A DNA stretch of 64,000 nucleotides, taken from assembly GCF_006476605.1 (NCBI RefSeq), contig NZ_ML636812.1, positions 25,045 to 89,044 on the forward strand. The letters are read 5' to 3'. Below are positions 63,975 to 64,000 of this stretch, piece by piece. The notes under the pieces are model-generated. The model was not told the origin of the DNA. It saw nothing but the letters and a program-made list of their open reading frames with translations, and did not search any database. A program made the position numbers and the translations under genes. Numbering within the stretch: position 1 is the first letter of the stretch; each line of letters begins with the position of its first letter. The DNA comes from Brucella gallinifaecis (GTDB lineage: Bacteria; Pseudomonadota; Alphaproteobacteria; Rhizobiales; Rhizobiaceae).

Positions 63975-64000
63975 CTGCTATTCCTCCAACATTAGGATTC

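Noticed and set aside
1..64000. CRISPR arrays, prophage genes, toxin-antitoxin pairs, rRNA operons
   Set aside because: No regularly spaced repeats, cas genes, phage structural genes, typical toxin-antitoxin pairs or rRNA sequences were seen on reading either strand.

Overview
The window reads as chromosomal DNA of a Brucellaceae-type alphaproteobacterium (Brucella/Ochrobactrum/Pseudochrobactrum group). Grounds: a complete ureABCEFGD-ureT urease locus of the Brucella ure2 type, a gadB-gadC-glutaminase acid-resistance set, moderate GC, many dedicated ABC importers for small nitrogen and sulfur compounds, and palindromic AGAGCG-type intergenic elements. The genus is inferred from gene content only. 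Most of the DNA is coding and intact; the broken pieces are an IS6-family transposase relic, a small IS6-end-bounded element and a decayed quinone-oxidoreductase gene beside a tRNA.

Layout. 1-4.4 kb (minus): branched-chain/amide-type ABC importer livMHGF, then an amidase running off the left edge. 4.6-11.2 kb (minus): an operon of FAD amine/pipecolate-oxidase-like enzyme, bicupin, polar amino-acid ABC importer and D-amino-acid dehydrogenase, facing a divergent Ldh2-family imino-acid reductase (11.5-12.5 kb); together they could form a D-lysine/pipecolate catabolic route. 12.5-15.4 kb: OYE-family reductase, IS6 relic, ChaC-type glutathione-degrading enzyme, small unknown gene. 15.9-29.4 kb: divergent regulon with five luciferase/NtaA-type flavin monooxygenases, a GNAT acetyltransferase, two tandem paralogous solute-binding proteins and one peptide-type ABC transporter, probably for organosulfur or N/S-conjugate use. 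29.9-32.6 kb: serA and asd, the latter preceded by a likely Thr/Ile/Lys-sensing leader peptide and a terminator-like hairpin. 32.7-36.2 kb: nitronate monooxygenase, membrane protein, tRNA-Gln, decayed qorB/ytfG-like gene.

36.3-40.6 kb: gadC and gadB (minus) and glutaminase glsA (plus): glutamine to glutamate plus ammonia, then glutamate to GABA consuming a proton, with GABA/glutamate exchange. 42-48.9 kb: a second peptide-type ABC importer with an ATC-hydrolase-like protein and an M20 amidohydrolase, closed by a 22-bp perfect palindrome. 49-64 kb (minus): nikR, an anion-permease-like gene, ureABC-EFGD, urea channel ureT, ammonium channel amtB and nikABCDE. A textbook NikR operator (GTATGA-N16-TCATAC) covers the nikA promoter, tying nickel supply to the urease encoded beside it.

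The most noteworthy signals are the candidate asd attenuator, the NikR operator within the urease locus, the co-location of glutaminase, GAD and urease acid-defence systems within about 28 kb, the putative D-lysine/pipecolate cluster, and the divergent flavin-monooxygenase regulon with duplicated binding proteins.
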